Part shown: positions 62,988 to 64,000 of the stretch, piece after piece
How the letters are laid out: each line of letters opens with the position of its first letter
Numbering within the stretch: the stretch's first letter is position 1
Assembly (NCBI RefSeq): GCF_014195095.1
Contig: NZ_JACIBC010000007.1
Location: 186,001 to 250,000 of the forward strand
Length of the DNA stretch: 64,000 nt
Direction: 5' to 3'
From: Rhizobium sp. BK602
GTDB lineage: Bacteria > Pseudomonadota > Alphaproteobacteria > Rhizobiales > Rhizobiaceae
Position numbers and translations under genes: made by a program
Notes under the pieces: generated by a model
Database searches by the model: none
What the model was told of the DNA's origin: nothing
What the model saw: the letters and a program-made list of their open reading frames with translations, nothing else

Positions 62988-64000
62988 CACATGGTCTCCG
63001 TCACCTTGAGAAGATTAGCCGGCTTATCCGGATCGAAGCCCTTGCGCCGGGTCACCGCTTCGATGAGGCGATAGTAGCAGAGCAGCGATACCAGCGGGTC
63101 GATGAGGCCGTTGCCGGTCGTGGGCATGCGCAGATTGATGCCGGGCAGCGCCGCTGTGGAGAAGGAGACGGCGGTGGCGCCAAGCTTCTGCAGCCGCTCC
63201 AGTGCTTGGGCATTGTGGGCGAAAGCGGCATCGTCGGGCGAGAAGGCGACGATCGGGAAGCCCGGCTGCACCAGCCGCATCGGCCCATGCATGAGTTCGG
63301 CGAGCGAGAAGGCTTCGGCATGCAGGCCGGCGGTTTCCTTGGCCTTCAGTGCCGCTTCCAGCGCAATGGCGAAGGCGGGGCCACGGCCGCCGGTGTAAAG
63401 CGAAGTGGCATTGAAGAGCACGTCCTCGGCCGCCTTGCCGTCGATCCCCGATGTCGCGGCCAGCGCTTCCGGCAATCGGGCGAGGCCGGCGGAGAGCGCC
63501 TGGTCCCCGGAGATCGCCGCTGTGACGCCGGTCAGTGCCGCGACGGAGGCGATGAAGGATTTGGTGGCGGCGACGCTCTTTTCCGGGCCGGCATTGAGGC
63601 CGAGCACGATGTCGGCCTCCCTGGCGAGGGGGCTGTCGGTGACGTTGACGACGGCGATGGTCGTGGCGCCGCCCTTCTTGGCGGCGGCCTGCAGCGCGAT
63701 GATGTCGGGACTGCCGCCCGATTGCGACACGGTGAAGTGGATGCCGCCCTTCAGGTGCAGGGGTGTGCCATAGACCGAGGCGATCGAGGGGCCGATCGAC
63801 GCGACGGGCACGCCGCAGGAGATTTCGAAGAGATATTTGAAGAAGGTGGCGGCATGGTCGGAGGAGCCGCGCGCCGACGTCGTGATCACCGAGGGGCGGG
63901 CGGAGGAGAAGAGCTTCGCGATCTCCGCGAAAGCGGGCTTTTCCTTCTCGAGCAGCGTGGCGACCACGTCGGGCGACTGGCCTGCCTCCGTCAGCATCAG
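62987..64000 (-). CDS. SIS-type glucosamine-6-phosphate deaminase (NagB-II/AgaS-like), start beyond window
   Basis: At least 338 residues with two SIS domains resembling the isomerase half of GlmS, lacking its glutaminase domain. Motifs: TSARGSSDHAATFFKYLFE, SQSGGSPDIIAL, FAIALEAALKAKETAGLHAEAF, AELMHGPMRLV. Such proteins in alphaproteobacteria deaminate GlcN-6-P to fructose-6-P. The frame is open to the window edge; ATG 63997 exists, but a few more residues upstream are likely. Translationally coupled to nagA. Confidence 0.9.
   Translation of the reverse strand: MMLTEAGQSPDVVATLLEKEKPAFAEIAKLFSSARPSVITTSARGSSDHAATFFKYLFEISCGVPVASIGPSIASVYGTPLHLKGGIHFTVSQSGGSPDIIALQAAAKKGGATTIAVVNVTDSPLAREADIVLGLNAGPEKSVAATKSFIASVAALTGVTAAISGDQALSAGLARLPEALAATSGIDGKAAEDVLFNATSLYTGGRGPAFAIALEAALKAKETAGLHAEAFSLAELMHGPMRLVQPGFPIVAFSPDDAAFAHNAQALERLQKLGATAVSFSTAALPGINLRMPTTGNGLIDPLVSLLCYYRLIEAVTRRKGFDPDKPANLLKVTETM

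Overview
The window looks like a chromosomal segment of a Rhizobiaceae bacterium (Rhizobium/Agrobacterium/Sinorhizobium group, Alphaproteobacteria). Evidence: high GC; a giant cyclic beta-1,2-glucan synthase (ndvB/chvB) near its exporter (ndvA/chvA); an alphaproteobacterial porin; a single-chain pyruvate carboxylase; an arsR-aqpS-arsC arsenic operon; PHB genes (phaR, phbA, phbB); an RpoH2-type sigma factor; and dispersed intergenic repeats of rhizobial type. Species cannot be fixed from sequence alone. No CRISPR array, tRNA, rRNA, insertion sequence or prophage was recognised.

Layout. 0-13.6 kb: cyclic glucan synthesis (ndvB, 5' end outside the window), a likely glucan-modifying membrane acyltransferase (OpgC family), a porin, a small P-loop kinase-like protein, and ndvA. 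14-19.2 kb: a LuxR-type AHL-receptor-like regulator, pyruvate carboxylase and an MBL-fold hydrolase. 19.2-23 kb: a Bcr/CflA-type exporter preceded by a probable attenuator with an 18-codon leader ORF, then a polar amino-acid/cystine-type ABC transporter. 23.2-26.6 kb: arsenic cluster (DUF6428-like protein divergent from arsR-aqpS-arsC-MFS). 26.6-34.1 kb: DMT and MFS transporters, ispG, a LysE exporter, a prenyl diphosphate synthase, mtgA, a GST and rpmF. 34.4-38.2 kb: phaR divergent from phbA-phbB, then three small envelope proteins, two of them under 60 codons.

38.2-39.4 kb is a 1.3-kb stretch without a convincing gene. It contains an extreme cluster of GANTC sites (the CcrM methylation motif) and three identical 25-bp repeats plus two diverged copies. 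This is the most unusual element in the window. It is followed by a SUV3-like helicase with a long disordered tail, an S4 RNA-binding protein, fdxA, carD and rpoH2. rpoH2 has a long leader behind an exact EcfG-type promoter match.

46-64 kb: an M48 metalloprotease with LysM; thiamine uptake (thiBPQ behind a TPP riboswitch) with thiamine pyrophosphokinase nearby; a DHA2 exporter with divergent MarR regulator; an ABC-F ATPase; an RND efflux pair behind a palindrome-overlapped promoter; and an amino-sugar catabolism cluster (SIS protein, nagA, and a SIS-type deaminase cut by the window end).

The genes are mostly core metabolism, envelope and export functions, each with local control. The regulatory DNA between them is the less ordinary part: the GANTC-rich region, the leader-peptide attenuator upstream of an exporter, the TGACGTCA tandem repeats after the porin, and the operator-like palindromes upstream of the ars, MarR and RND units.
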